Shown here piece by piece: positions 1 through 9,905 of a stretch of 15,237 bases of DNA. Source of the DNA: Irineochytrium annulatum (Eukaryota; Chytridiomycota; Chytridiomycetes; Chytridiales; Chytridiaceae); the NCBI GenBank assembly GCA_027600665.1, contig JADGJL010000703.1, forward strand, positions 1-15,237, in the 5' to 3' direction. The position numbers and the translations under genes are program-made. Under the pieces are notes generated by a model that did not search any database, was not told the DNA's origin, and saw only the letters and a list, made by a program, of their open reading frames with translations. Numbering within the stretch: the stretch's first letter is position 1; every line of letters starts with the position of its first letter.

Positions 1-617
1 GCGAGGGGGATCTGGGGGACAAGGGTGGTGGAAGGCGTCATGGGACTCGCTTGGGGCGTCTCTTGTCTTTTGCCCCTCCTCCTCCCCGGGCGTCGTCACC
101 GTCCTGCCGGCCTTCCCGGGCGCCAGAGGGTCGCGCCGGGTTGATCCCCGGCCGACCAGTTCCCAACACGTAGGTCAGTCTGACGTCGCCGCATTTCACT
201 CCAAGCAGCCCTTCTGAATGAGGACCGTCCATCGGCCGCCGAGTTGCCCGTCGTCAAGGTCCCGACTCATCGAGGCGTCGGCGGCCGCCGGGGATGGTCG
301 GACGGAATCGGTCCGGAGGGGATCGGTGGAGCCGTCCTCACCTCGTCCTCGTTCTCCTGGGAAATGGGGTTGGTTTCTGGCACGGCCAACTAAATTTTGA
401 GCCTTTCCGCACTACCCTGGATGCCTGGGGCTGCTTGAACCTTGGCGTTCCCTTAAGCTAACAGAAATAAAGAGAATAAATACACACGCCACTTTTGTTT
501 AGCTAAAGAAATTATTTCCTGTTACTCCTGCAAGTTGTACTGTACATCATTAATCCATCAACTCTACCATCTGCGAATAATTGCAAAAAGCTTCCTCCAT
601 ACTCCTCACCTCATCAT
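1..617. other. Left flank, no confidently assigned gene
   Basis: The first ~400 bases are GC-rich and the rest is more AT-rich. On the plus strand two reading frames are open from the window edge: one runs to a TGA at 215-217, the other to a TAG at 171-173. Either could be the end of a gene starting outside the window, but both encode low-complexity sequence that I do not recognise. The segment from about 500 to 617 is probably the 3' UTR of the minus-strand helicase that ends at 618. The two genes, if both exist, would be convergent. Confidence 0.35.
466..480 (+). terminator. Two AATAAA polyadenylation-signal motifs
   Basis: Exact AATAAA hexamers lie at 466-471 and 475-480 on the plus strand, followed by a T-rich stretch. 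They sit just where a plus-strand gene entering from the left would end, opposite the 3' end of the minus-strand helicase. The hexamers are seen directly; that they act as a poly(A) signal is inference, since AT-rich intergenic DNA yields this hexamer by chance. Confidence 0.35.
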
Positions 618-3600
618 TCACCTGCCATCGTTCCTGCAACCCTCAACGGTATCATACCCTGCTTCCCACCTTGCATCCCCGCTATTATTGCCGCCTGCAC
701 CAGCTCCTCCCTCCTGCGCGCAGTCCTCCTCAGGAGTCATCTCGAGCATCCACTCGATCCACTCGTGACTAAACGCAAGCCGGACCTCCATATCATCATC
801 CCCGGCACCACCGCCGCCACCGGCCGGCTCTCCAAACAGCCCGTCGCCTCCCGAAGCCCCGAGCCACATCGTGCTCGGCGCGCTCATCAGCCGCCGACCC
901 TTATCACGCGCCATCTCGAGGTCGCCGAAATTGGAGAGGATCTTGGCCGGTAGGCGAGGGGTCCCGCCCGCTGAGGTTGTCATCAGTATCGTCGAGTTCG
1001 AGGGTCTGAATGTGGTCTCGTCGTCAGAGCTCGAGCAGGATCCGGCCGCATCTGTATTCAGGGCGTCAGCTTGTCGGCCTGTCATCGCGGCGGCTCGATT
1101 GACAACAGCGGGTGCCGGGCTGCCGGTGTAGCAGCCATTACGGACGTAGAATGCCAGGTGAGCAACCCAGTGTGGGTCGTGGGCGAGCAGACGTGGGTTC
1201 CCGACGATAACAAGAAGGCTACACAAAAATGGGAACGTCAACCTCTTTCGACATGCAATAAAGTCGACTAAATTATACCTTTGCGCCCGCGTCAACGCGA
1301 CATTTAATCGCTGGGCAAAGTTCACAATGCCAACGCCGGAACTAACATCCTGATCCAAGAACCGTGTCCGGCTCCTCACGCACGAGAGAATGATGATTCG
1401 TCTTTCCATGCCCTGGTAGTCCTCAACCGTCCCAACGTCAATCTTGCCCAGTTGCTAATGATAACACGCGTATAAGGACTGGCAAACGGGTAACAACGCA
1501 GCAATCGAAACGCAATCGAACAGATCCACACCTTAGCGCGGAACAGCTGCCTAAGCCTCTTAACCTGCTCCCTGAACGGCGCAATGACGCCAAAGTCGCT
1601 CATCTCCACACCGGGCATCGCAGCAATCTCCCCAGCAATCTTCAACACTTGCGCCGCCTCCATCGGGTTCCACCACGACCCTTCCTCGCCGACCGCCATA
1701 TCGATCCCCTCAATACCCACAAACGCGATGGGCACGGCCGGGTTCGGCAGCACCGGCGCGCCCACCATCGACCCAGCCATAGCAGAGTCGGCGAATGGCA
1801 CGAGCGTGTCGCAGTACGACAGGTGGCTCGGCACCATCAGCATGCTAGCGTGGGACCGGTAGTTCCGGACCAGGTTCGCGAACGGGGCGGCGACGTCCTC
1901 AACCAGTAAAGAGCCTCCACCGCTCCGCGTTCCGCTGTCACCGGGGTATGGCGACGAACCCGTCAAAACCCGTCGGGCCTCCGGGTGGTCGCGGTACAAC
2001 TGCCGCGCCATTAGGCGCTCAAACATGCTAATACACCCTCCCTCCTGCCGTACAAACGCGCTCTGCACGATCGGGCCAAGCTGCATGTGATCCCCCGAGA
2101 GAATGACGGGCACACCAACACGCGGTGGAGGCGCGAAGAGTCCCGGCGGAGCGTTTGGCTGCTGATGGTGGAGATGATGATGCTGATGCCCCTCAAGCGG
2201 CTTGAACCCGGCCGCAACAACGGATAGAGGGATAGCCGTCTCGGACTCCGACGCCTGTCCCGCCTCGTCCACGAGCAAGTGCGTCCAGACATGCCTCGCC
2301 GGCGCGCGCGTGGCTTGGATGTCCGCCGCTCCGCCTGCAAGGAAATAAGGCCACTTGCGCACCTCCCTCCAAAAGCCCGCGTGCGCCGAGGAGGTAAATT
2401 TGTTCGTGAGCCCAACGCCTGCCAACATGGCCGCGTCCTCGCAGGTGCAGACGACGACGCGTGCGCGCAGGACTTGCTCGAGCGGCGGCATGTCAAACGT
2501 GCCGTCGACGGAGAAGGTGTAAGGGAGGAGTTGCTCGGGCACCTCGATAAATGAGCGGCGTGGGGAGATGAGGCGGAGCAGGTCGGCGGGGATGAGTAGG
2601 TCTCTTAAACGGCGGGTGATGGTATCGGCTGCGGAGTGGGAGGGAGCGCAGGCGAGCACGCGGGCGTGGGGGTCGCGGCGGATGACCTGATAGATGGCCT
2701 CTATGCAAGTCTTTGTTTTGCCGGTTCCAGGAGGGCCCCACTGCGCGACTCCGTTAAAGCACGTGACTAAGGCAATTTTAATGCTAAAGACTCACGATTA
2801 GGAACGGCACCTCCCCGTACTTCTGCTGACAGATTGCATCGACCGCTTTCTGGTCGAAAGAAGGATACATTCAGACCAATTTACACCATGGTCCGCAGTC
2901 AACGAAACGCACCATCTGCGCCCAGTTGAGCGCTCGATCGATGAAGCCGTCAAGCGGCACCGAGCGAGGACCGCCGCCCTCGATGAGTATCCCATCTTCG
3001 ACCTCCGGGAACATGATTCGCCTCCCGAACTGCGTCATCGCGACCCAGTTCTCCACTTCCGTAATAGCTTTGATCGCACGTCGCGGCGGCTCGTCGTCGA
3101 CAAGAAATTGAACGTTGAAGAGCTGGGTCGGATATGCGACGGCTAGATTCGGAATCTTGCAAAAGATCGTGCTGGATCGTCGCTGGGTTGCGTAGATGTG
3201 ACCCTAACATCCGCGCATTAGAATAGACCAGGCAACAGCTAAAAACTCACCTCGTATTCGTACCCGTCAAACTCCATCTTCCTCACGCGCACGATGTCCC
3301 CAATCGAGAGCCTAGGACTGTCGTCGACGATGCCGGGTACGACAATCTCGTACATAGACGGCTTCCCGCCAATCGTCACCCCGTAAAGACTTTTCGACGC
3401 AACCGATTTCATGCGATGGCCAATCTAGAGCAAGATTCAGATAAGCATATCAAAGAGGCCTACCTCTAATCGGAGTAACAACGAGATCCGCTTCCCAAAC
3501 GTCGCTGGCTCCATTGGCGGCAAAACGACGGACTTCTCCGAAAAGATCGGCTCCAACTGCGGCACCTCCCACACCTTCGGGTCCCTGCGTTCCTCGCATA

Positions 3601-5592
3601 CCATAAGAACTCAAATTACTAAAAAGGGCTAGAAGTTAACTCACAAGACTGAAGGGTGACACCAGGTCTTGACATACTTTTCCCAGCCGACATCAGGCGG
3701 TGCCTGGCCAGGCAGGACCGCCGCGGGCGCGTCGTTCAGCGCCTTCCATCCGTCCGGCACGAACGGGCGCGTGTAAACGTCGTAGCTAAAGTCACCCACC
3801 ATCTTATCCGCGAACATTGCCACCAGCGGCCTGCAGCCAATAGAATTTAAACATCAAAAGAAAAGTACCGGGTTGTGTGACGCGAAGAGCCTCAATTTAC
3901 ATACCTGGCCACCACGAACCTCCCCGACGCGAACCCCGATCGCGCGCCAGTTCGCGCGCCAGAGATGTCAAGGAGTAGCCACCCGCCAGCGACGCCGTAA
4001 AACGCCGACGACGTGGACGTGATCTCAATTGCGATGCCGTCATCCGCCTCATCCAGCGGTCGCGGCAAAATGCCTGACGAGAGGACGTCGGTGTCAATAC
4101 CCGTGACGTTCCCCGGCATCTCGCGCGTTGCGTCCGATGTAGGAGACTCGAGAATGGGCGACAGGGCCGTGGGCTTCGACGCGGACGAGCAGCTGGCCGA
4201 GCGCGAGAGAACGCGAGCGGAGTAGATGTCCGGATTCGTGACGATGGCGCGACGAAGGACGGAGCCGGGCGGGCCGCGGACGGAGAGGATGCGGCGCTCG
4301 GGCGCGGAGCCGAGGAGGCGGCGGCCGAAGTGGAGGCCGAGGCGGTGGGACACATCGATGCCGGAATCGGGAGGAGGATTAAGGAAGACGGGCGTATTTG
4401 AGACGTCGACGTCGACCTTCAGTGGAAGAGCGTAAGCAATAACAAAAGTAGGAACAGCGCTCACGTTTTCCAGCACTGATCTGGTCAGCTTCAGCGTCAT
4501 GCGATCATGAACGCTCTTCCCCCGCGACGAATCGCTCTCGCTCGCCCTCTTCGACAGGGACCTCGCCGCCCCAACCTCCTTGCTCCTCCTATCCTCCCTC
4601 ACCAACGTCCTCGCCGAGTCCGAGTCCTCCTTCTCCGTCTCCTCCATCAACTTCTCGCTCCCCAGCACGGGCCACTCCTTGTCCTTGAGCTCCCTCGCCA
4701 ACTCCCTCTGCCTCCGTGCCTCCCTCCTCGCCTCCCTCGCACGTACCTCCTCCTCCTCTCCCTCATTCCTCGCAACTTCCTTCCTCTCCTCCTTCGGCAC
4801 CATCATCGATGCCGGCATCAGCTGCCTGGCACGCACCGGCGACCCCATCCGAGGCACCTGCGCCCCTCCATGCGGCAGTGACGGCGGCGGCGGGCCGTGT
4901 CCTGACGCCAAAACGGGCGAGCTGGTTGCCTGAACCGGGGACGCGTAACCGGCGGACTGATAATGAGGATATCTTACGTGTGGCGGCGTCGGACCGAAGA
5001 CGCCAGGAATAACGGAGACGGCAACAAAGTGTGTACCCGCCGGCGGCGGCTGCGGGGGCCGCATGTACATGCCCGATCCCACGTCCGGACCCAATATCCT
5101 CTCTGGAGGCAGCATATACGGGGGTGGCGAGAAATGTGGCGAGGCCGGTGCGGTTGCGGAGTAATACGCGGGCGGGTGCATAACGTGCGGTGCTCCCGTG
5201 CTTGAGATGTACTGGGGGTGATGATTGGGGTGATGCGGGTGACGGGGAGGGTAATAATGGAGAGGTCGATGTTGCACATGGTGGACTGGATGTCCGTGAA
5301 TTACTTGTGGTCCATTATTCCAGGGCTGCAGTGGGGGTGGATGCATGCGCGGCGCGAGCCGGGCGCTCGTCGCGGGAGGTGTAACAATGGTCGGGGAGGG
5401 CCGGTGCTGCAAGACGGCTATCTGCGGACGAGGTGGAGGAGGCTGGGTCTGCATCGGCGGCGGGGCCGCGATCATCACCATGGACTGCGGCTTCGGGCCT
5501 GGGGTCGAGGCCGGCGAGGCAGATGTCGTCGCGGTTGCGGCGGGAGTAGGGTCGGGCATCTCAGTCGCGGCCGGGTCCGTTGGGGGCGGCAT
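618..5592 (-). CDS. MOV10/SDE3-like superfamily 1 RNA helicase
   Basis: Inferred exons (minus): 5592-3905, 3830-3645, 3584-3464, 3424-3251, 3203-2913, 2849-2796, 2740-1532, 1454-1279, 1218-618; 1499 aa, all junctions in phase. Helicase motifs in order: Walker A GPPGTGKT at 840-847, motif II DEAGQ at 996-1000, motif III GDHMQLGP at 1054-1061, motif IV NYRSH at 1131-1135, APFREQ near 1225-1230, motif V VGTVEDYQGMER at 1248-1259, motif VI RLNVALTRAQ at 1290-1299, then the VGNP strand. This is the Upf1-like SF1B set, and the segment just before Walker A (NVQF...PPRRAIKAI, then LNWAQMKAV) resembles MOV10/SDE3. Family members are ATP-dependent RNA helicases of RNA silencing and mRNP turnover; fungal relatives include Hrr1 and SAD-3. 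Residues 1-250 are Pro/His-rich, 267-308 form a charged helix, and an acidic Gly-rich tail follows ~1335. A His/Pro-rich insert (~1022-1043) separates motifs II and III. The first in-frame ATG is taken as start; a GTG lies one codon upstream. SF1B identity is firm, the MOV10 subgroup likely. Confidence 0.85.
1219..1278 (-). other. Frame-preserving, stop-free intron after helicase motif VI
   Basis: Inferred intron of 60 nt with donor GTATAA and acceptor TGTAG. It follows the second base of the codon after RLNVALTRAQ. Its length is a multiple of three and it contains no in-frame stop, so a retained transcript would read through with 20 extra residues between motif VI and the SLLVIVGNP strand. 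Removal restores the uninterrupted family consensus (LTRAQ, one residue, LL-V-VGNP), which is why I call it an intron. Confidence 0.75.
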
Positions 5593-5786
5593 CACAATGC
5601 GGGTACCGCGGTGGCGGTCACTCCACGCGAGACACTGAGACTGTAGGCCTGCCTGATACCTCCAGGATGCTGGCCACGGCCGGTCTCGCGACGCCTTCGA
5701 CCTGGCGCGTTGGGTCTCTCGTAGGCGCGGGTGTGTCTTTTTCGGCCCTCCCTGTCAATATTTTCCGGACATGATAGGTGGCACAT
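5592..5786 (-). promoter_or_regulatory. Upstream ORF in the helicase leader, stop overlaps main ATG
   Basis: An ATG at 5786-5784 opens a 64-codon frame rich in Arg and Gly. It ends at a TGA (5594-5592) whose last base is the A of the helicase ATG at 5592 (TGATG). If the transcript starts upstream of 5786 and is not spliced here, ribosomes must translate or bypass this ORF before the helicase. A second ATG in another frame lies near 5772. The peptide matches nothing I recognise. The alternative is an unseen 5' UTR intron that removes it. Confidence 0.4.
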
Positions 5787-6257
5787 CAAAGAGCAGAAAA
5801 AAAGCAACAGTAAGCGTACTTCTCTTTTTCGTTGAAAATAAACTTGCAAATAAGTTAAGACGTGCGTAGATTAGTTGATTGTGCGTGAAGCGGAGAGGAA
5901 GGGAAAACGTAAAACACGGCAACCGACATTTTATACAGAGGAAGTGATGGACAGTTAGGCGTGACTGTGCGGTCTATGCGGGTAACAACGGGAAAAGGAA
6001 GTAGGGGGGAACGAAAAGGTATTTGACAAGCGATTTCATAGGAAATGATGAAGCGTATGCGGCTCGATCGATACATGAACAAAAGCAGGAAAGTAATAAC
6101 GTTGTAAAGCAACTCGAAAAGTTAACGGTTACGCCATTCTTAAAGCCCCAGTCTCCACACCGTGGCCTACTCAACAGCCTCCTCTAAACCATAACGAGCA
6201 ACAAATGCGAAGGAGTGTGAAGAACGTAAACATGCGACTTTCTGTATTCCACACCCC
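5593..6257. other. Intergenic: helicase promoter/leader and SWIRM-gene 3' flank
   Basis: Both flanking genes run on the minus strand, so this AT-richer stretch should hold the 3' UTR of the SWIRM gene at its right end and the promoter and leader of the helicase at its left. A TATAAAA string on the minus strand at 5935-5929 is a possible TATA element about 340 nt before the helicase ATG; this is only a string match. No further coding sequence is supported. Confidence 0.5.
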
Positions 6258-8271
6258 TCAACCCGAAACCTCACCAATTGCCGATCCGTTCTCTACCACC
6301 TCATCCTTGACCTCCTCCAGCAGGGCCGCATCCCCCCTTGCAATCCTGATCCTCTCCCTCCTCTCCCACTCCTTCGACGCCTTCCTCAGCCATCCACACT
6401 CGTTGAACCTACGTATTTCATCAGCACGCAGAGCCTCTCAAGCAAACAAAGAAGGAAACTCACCAATCAAACAACCTCCCCGCCCTCCCACCATCGATCA
6501 CAAACCACCTCACAGCGTCCCGTCTCATGACCGGCCCTCTAACAACAATGGCCGCCAAGAGCGCCTCCTTCACCTCTAAATAATGCTTCGGCAGCACGCC
6601 CACAGCCCCGCACACCCTCCGCTCCTCCGCGCAAAGCTCCCCCAGCCTCGTGGCCGTGGCCGGTATATCCAGCGGCTTCTGCACCGCGGACGACGTTGTC
6701 GGCGCAGCGGTCGCCGACGGCACCGTGGCCGTCAGCGGCGTGAGGGAATCCGGCGTGCTGAAAAGCGGGTGCATGGACACGCGGAGGAAGACGTTCAGGT
6801 GAGGGTGGAGCACCACGGCGCCGCCGCCCAGGAAGCGAAGGTGGTCGTCCGTCGGCGGGACGGGGACAGGAGCGGGAACGGGCTGGTCGCCGAGTGGCGC
6901 GGGGGCTGGCGCGGGGAGGCCGGGGAGGATGACGTTGCGGTTCGAATTAGGAACCAGAGGTTTCGGGGGGCTGCAGGAGGCGTTGGCGAGCTCATCGGAG
7001 GACTTCTTGACGGCTATGCCGGCCAGGAGGTCCATGGCTGTCACGGGCTGACCCGGTAACACGTGATGCACGAGGGTGGGCTCCACATCGGCTTTTGTGT
7101 TCGGTACTGCAACAGCGACCGCGGGATCCGCGGGCAGCTTCTTTGTCGCGGCCAGAAGGGCGCTCAGGCCAAACGGGTGTAGCACGGGCTGCGAGCCGAC
7201 GTCGGCCGCGCTATCCTTCCTCGTGTCCGACTGCGGTAGCGGCGGCACATCGGCCCGGATCGAGTAACCACCCGCCAGCCTTCCCACCCCTGCAACTCTC
7301 GCGACCTTTGTCGTGTAAGGCTGCTGTACCCCGCTCGTCCGCCTCTGCGACGCCTGCAACTGCCTCGCGTGCTGCTGTCTGTAGTGCTGGCTCAGCAGCG
7401 CGGCGTTCGCCGCGTTCGGCTGCACATGGTTGATTCTGACACGGGGCGGGTCGCCACGGTCGATGATGATAAGGGCACCGCCGCGGCGCTGACGGACGCG
7501 CGTGATGGTCACTAGCGCGCCGTCAACGACGTAGCGCGCGCGGCGGAGATCGGGCTCGTTGGGCGTCGCAGGCCAGAGAGCGTCCTCGAGCGTCTGCTGG
7601 GCGAGGTGGTGGACGGAGGGGACGCGAGTTGGGGCTGGTCGTTTCGGAGGTGGCGCTGGCATTGGAGAGGATGCGCCGTCGCGGGCGGGGTCGTCGGCCG
7701 CCGAGTCGGTGGGGTCGTCTTGCATGTCGTCGTCCGTCGTCCCGGCGTCCATCTCCATCTCCCGCAACCTGTCCTTCCTACTCCCCTTCCTCGTGGCCTT
7801 CACCTTCGCCCTGCCTCTCTCCTTCTCCTTGCCGTTCCCCTTTCGATCCCTGCTGGTTTCCACATCTTTTTCCAAAGAACCCGAACGCTTGCGCTTCCAG
7901 CGTGACGACACTGGCGTCCAGTCGCATGATGCCGTCGGTGAGTCCGCCGGCTCCGCCGCAGGTGCTGCCGTGTGGGTTCGGTCATACGGAGCAGGCGATG
8001 AATGACCTGAAGCTATCCTCCCGCCCCTGCCGCCCTTGCGGCTGCCGTAGTCGCTGTCCAGGTCCATATCCCCCTCCGCTAGCTCGGCGACAGCCGCGGC
8101 CTTGCGACGGGAGAACCTCCTTGCGGGTTTTGGTGACGACGAGCCGGCGATCGCGGCCGCGGCGACGTCGGCCTTCGTCGGAGGTCTGCCTTTGGGCTTG
8201 GCCAGCGTCGGCGAGGCGGCGGCTTTGAAGTCCATGCCGTCCTCGGCCTTCCTGGTCTTGGCTCTCTTCAT
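6258..8271 (-). CDS. C-terminal SWIRM-domain nuclear protein
   Basis: Two exons (minus): 8271-6464 and 6408-6258, joined across a 55-nt intron (GTGAGT...GTAG), giving 652 aa. The C-terminus is a SWIRM domain at about 556-612: LPKHYLEVKEALL, then a helix with MRRDAVRWFVID, then RAGRLFDW joined across the splice to FNECGWL. The match restored exactly by the splice supports the model. Fungal proteins of this shape (Fun19, S. pombe Laf1/Laf2) bear a short C-terminal SWIRM and work with histone deacetylase or chromatin complexes; SWIRM domains mediate protein and DNA contacts. The remaining ~550 residues are low complexity: basic and Ser-rich at first, with an AT-hook-like KPKGRPPTK at 25-33, several KR-rich NLS-like stretches, an acidic segment after these, and a Pro/Ala-rich middle. 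The reading frame is open upstream to 8442 but has no ATG there; the ATG at 8271 (AACATCATG) is the first available. Nuclear location is inferred from composition; the exact complex is unknown. Confidence 0.8.
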
Positions 8272-8604
8272 GATGTTGGCGGACGGCCGTTTTCGGGAAC
8301 GATGATCTCCCTGAAGTCGGTTGCGGGCCTGCAATCCGCGGTCGGTTGCGAACTGAGGACGGGATCCAGCGGAGGCGACGGGCTGTATGCAAGCGGCTAA
8401 GGAGTCGGAGGAGGTAAGTTGAATGACCCGCGGAAGAGGCACAAGTGTCGGGAGTCGAAAAACTAGCTGCTCTCCGCCTTGTATATTCCGTTGGGATTTG
8501 GAGCAGTTCGATTTTGAAAGGAATTTCAGATAAACAATTCAGTTATATATGCGCCCCACCCCTGTACAAGCAACATGCAGACTAAAATACAGCACTTTCA
8601 ATCA
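8272..8604. other. Intergenic: SWIRM-gene leader and CBS-gene 3' flank
   Basis: Only 333 nt separate the stop of the CBS gene from the ATG of the SWIRM gene on the same strand. The part next to the SWIRM gene (8272-8442) is GC-rich and open in its reading frame but lacks an ATG, as expected of a 5' UTR. A TATATAA string on the minus strand at 8549-8543 could be its TATA element, about 275 nt before the ATG. This is compact spacing, so transcripts of the two genes may overlap. Confidence 0.4.
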
Positions 8605-9905
8605 TCAACGAGCAAGCTCCAGAACGACCCTGACGACGTCACTGAGGCTCACGACACCAACAGGTCGAACCGCCTTCCCCTCCCCCTCGATGACCCAAAG
8701 CCTGTGCACACCGCTCTCAACCAGCCTCGCCAGGACCACACTCAGCTTCTCATCCCTCCCACAGACAATACCCGGCCCCCATGCCTCCGATCCACCCTTG
8801 GTCCACTGTAAAAACTGCCCCACAGTCATCCCTTTCATCGACCACACGGCCTGCGAGACGGCCGACGACCCGCCATCCAAATGACCCAGCACGGCGCGGC
8901 CGAAATCAGACACGGAAAGCGTCGCCTCGATCTGCCTCGTCTTCGCGTTCACGACGGGCACAGCGCGCAGGCGGGACTGGGCCATCAGTGACAGGGCGGG
9001 CAGGATTAGGTCGGACGCGTGCACGACGTACGGCTCCGGGATGGGCACGTTGACCTCGCTCAAGGTATCGTTCGCCAGCGCGTTCAGCAAGGGATCGCCG
9101 CCTGAGTCCTCGCCGCTCGTCAGCCTCATATGAAGCAGCCTGCAGAGATCGGACTGCGATACGAGCGCGTAATGGTCCGGCGTCGGGTCCTCCGGAGCTG
9201 GGCACGCTGCCACGAACGGCGGCGGAGGGACTGTGGCCGGGTTCGCATTCTGCTCGAGACCAGAGGCGGGGGCGTATGGGTCTAACGTGACGGGGACGAG
9301 GAGGCGGTGCACACCCTTCGCCATCGGCTCCAATGCGCGTGGCAAGGGCACGTCCGTGCGTCCGACCCAAAGCGATCGGCCCTCGTCTGACGCGCCGATC
9401 AGGGTTGAAATGGGCGTCGTGAGCGGGTCCCGGTTGGGCGCGAGGTGGGCCGGGTCCGAGAGGTGGAGGATAATGTCGAGGACCTGAAGCGTGTCAGAGG
9501 TGTGGAGGATACCGATGGGATCATACCGTCACAAGGCCGATGTATTGCTTCTCCTTGGTGCAGATCATCGTCTCACCAGCTCCTAGCCAGTGTCCCTTCT
9601 TGCCGTAGACGGCGATACCTGCATTCAAGCTCAGCGTGAGCTGAACAGCGATCTGGAGTGAAGAACTCACAGGAGATGCCGTCCTGGCGCATCGTCTGCA
9701 GTGCATCCAGAAGTGTCGCGTCCGCTGGGACGTCGCAGAGCTTCTTCGGCGCGGTCTCCGGCTTCACGGCCACGACGTCGGCGAGCGAGAGCGACTGCAG
9801 GAAGTTCGCCGTCGGTTTCGGCAGTTTGTCGACCCGGGCTAGCTTGGCATCGGGCCGGATCTCCTCCTGAGGGACCTGATCCACTATGGGAATGTTGGCG
9901 AGCAT
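8605..9905 (-). CDS. Four-CBS-domain protein, AMPK-gamma/SNF4/Sds23-like
   Basis: Three exons (minus): 9905-9671, 9618-9527, 9483-8605, with introns of 52 and 43 nt; 401 aa. The protein consists of two Bateman modules. Approximate CBS repeats: 1 at 37-115 (DATLLDALQTMRQDGIS, then YIGLVTVLDII), 2 at 133-228 (ending ALVSQSDLCRLL), 3 at 245-312 (RAVPVVNAK, then LSVSDFGRAVL), 4 at 326-400 (VHRLWVIEG, then GVVSLSDVVRVVL). The Asp in the S-x-S-D turns of repeats 2, 3 and 4 is at the usual adenine-nucleotide ribose-binding position. Such proteins sense AMP/ATP, as the gamma subunit of SNF1/AMPK, or inhibit phosphatases, as Sds23. CBS2 carries a Pro-rich loop of about 35 residues (~178-213) before its last strand. 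I cannot tell true SNF4 from Sds23 or plant-type CBS proteins from sequence alone. The ATG at 9905 lies just ahead of the conserved part and no earlier candidate is needed. Confidence 0.8.

Noticed and set aside
3585..3644. Other AG acceptors within helicase intron 2 (TTTTTAG, TTTGAG, GCGAG)
   Set aside because: Each puts exon 3 in the wrong frame; only GCAG at 3588-3585 keeps DPKVWEVP in frame.
8272..8442. N-terminal extension of the SWIRM protein to 8442
   Set aside because: The frame is open but starts with GTG; there is no ATG before 8271, so it is treated as 5' UTR.
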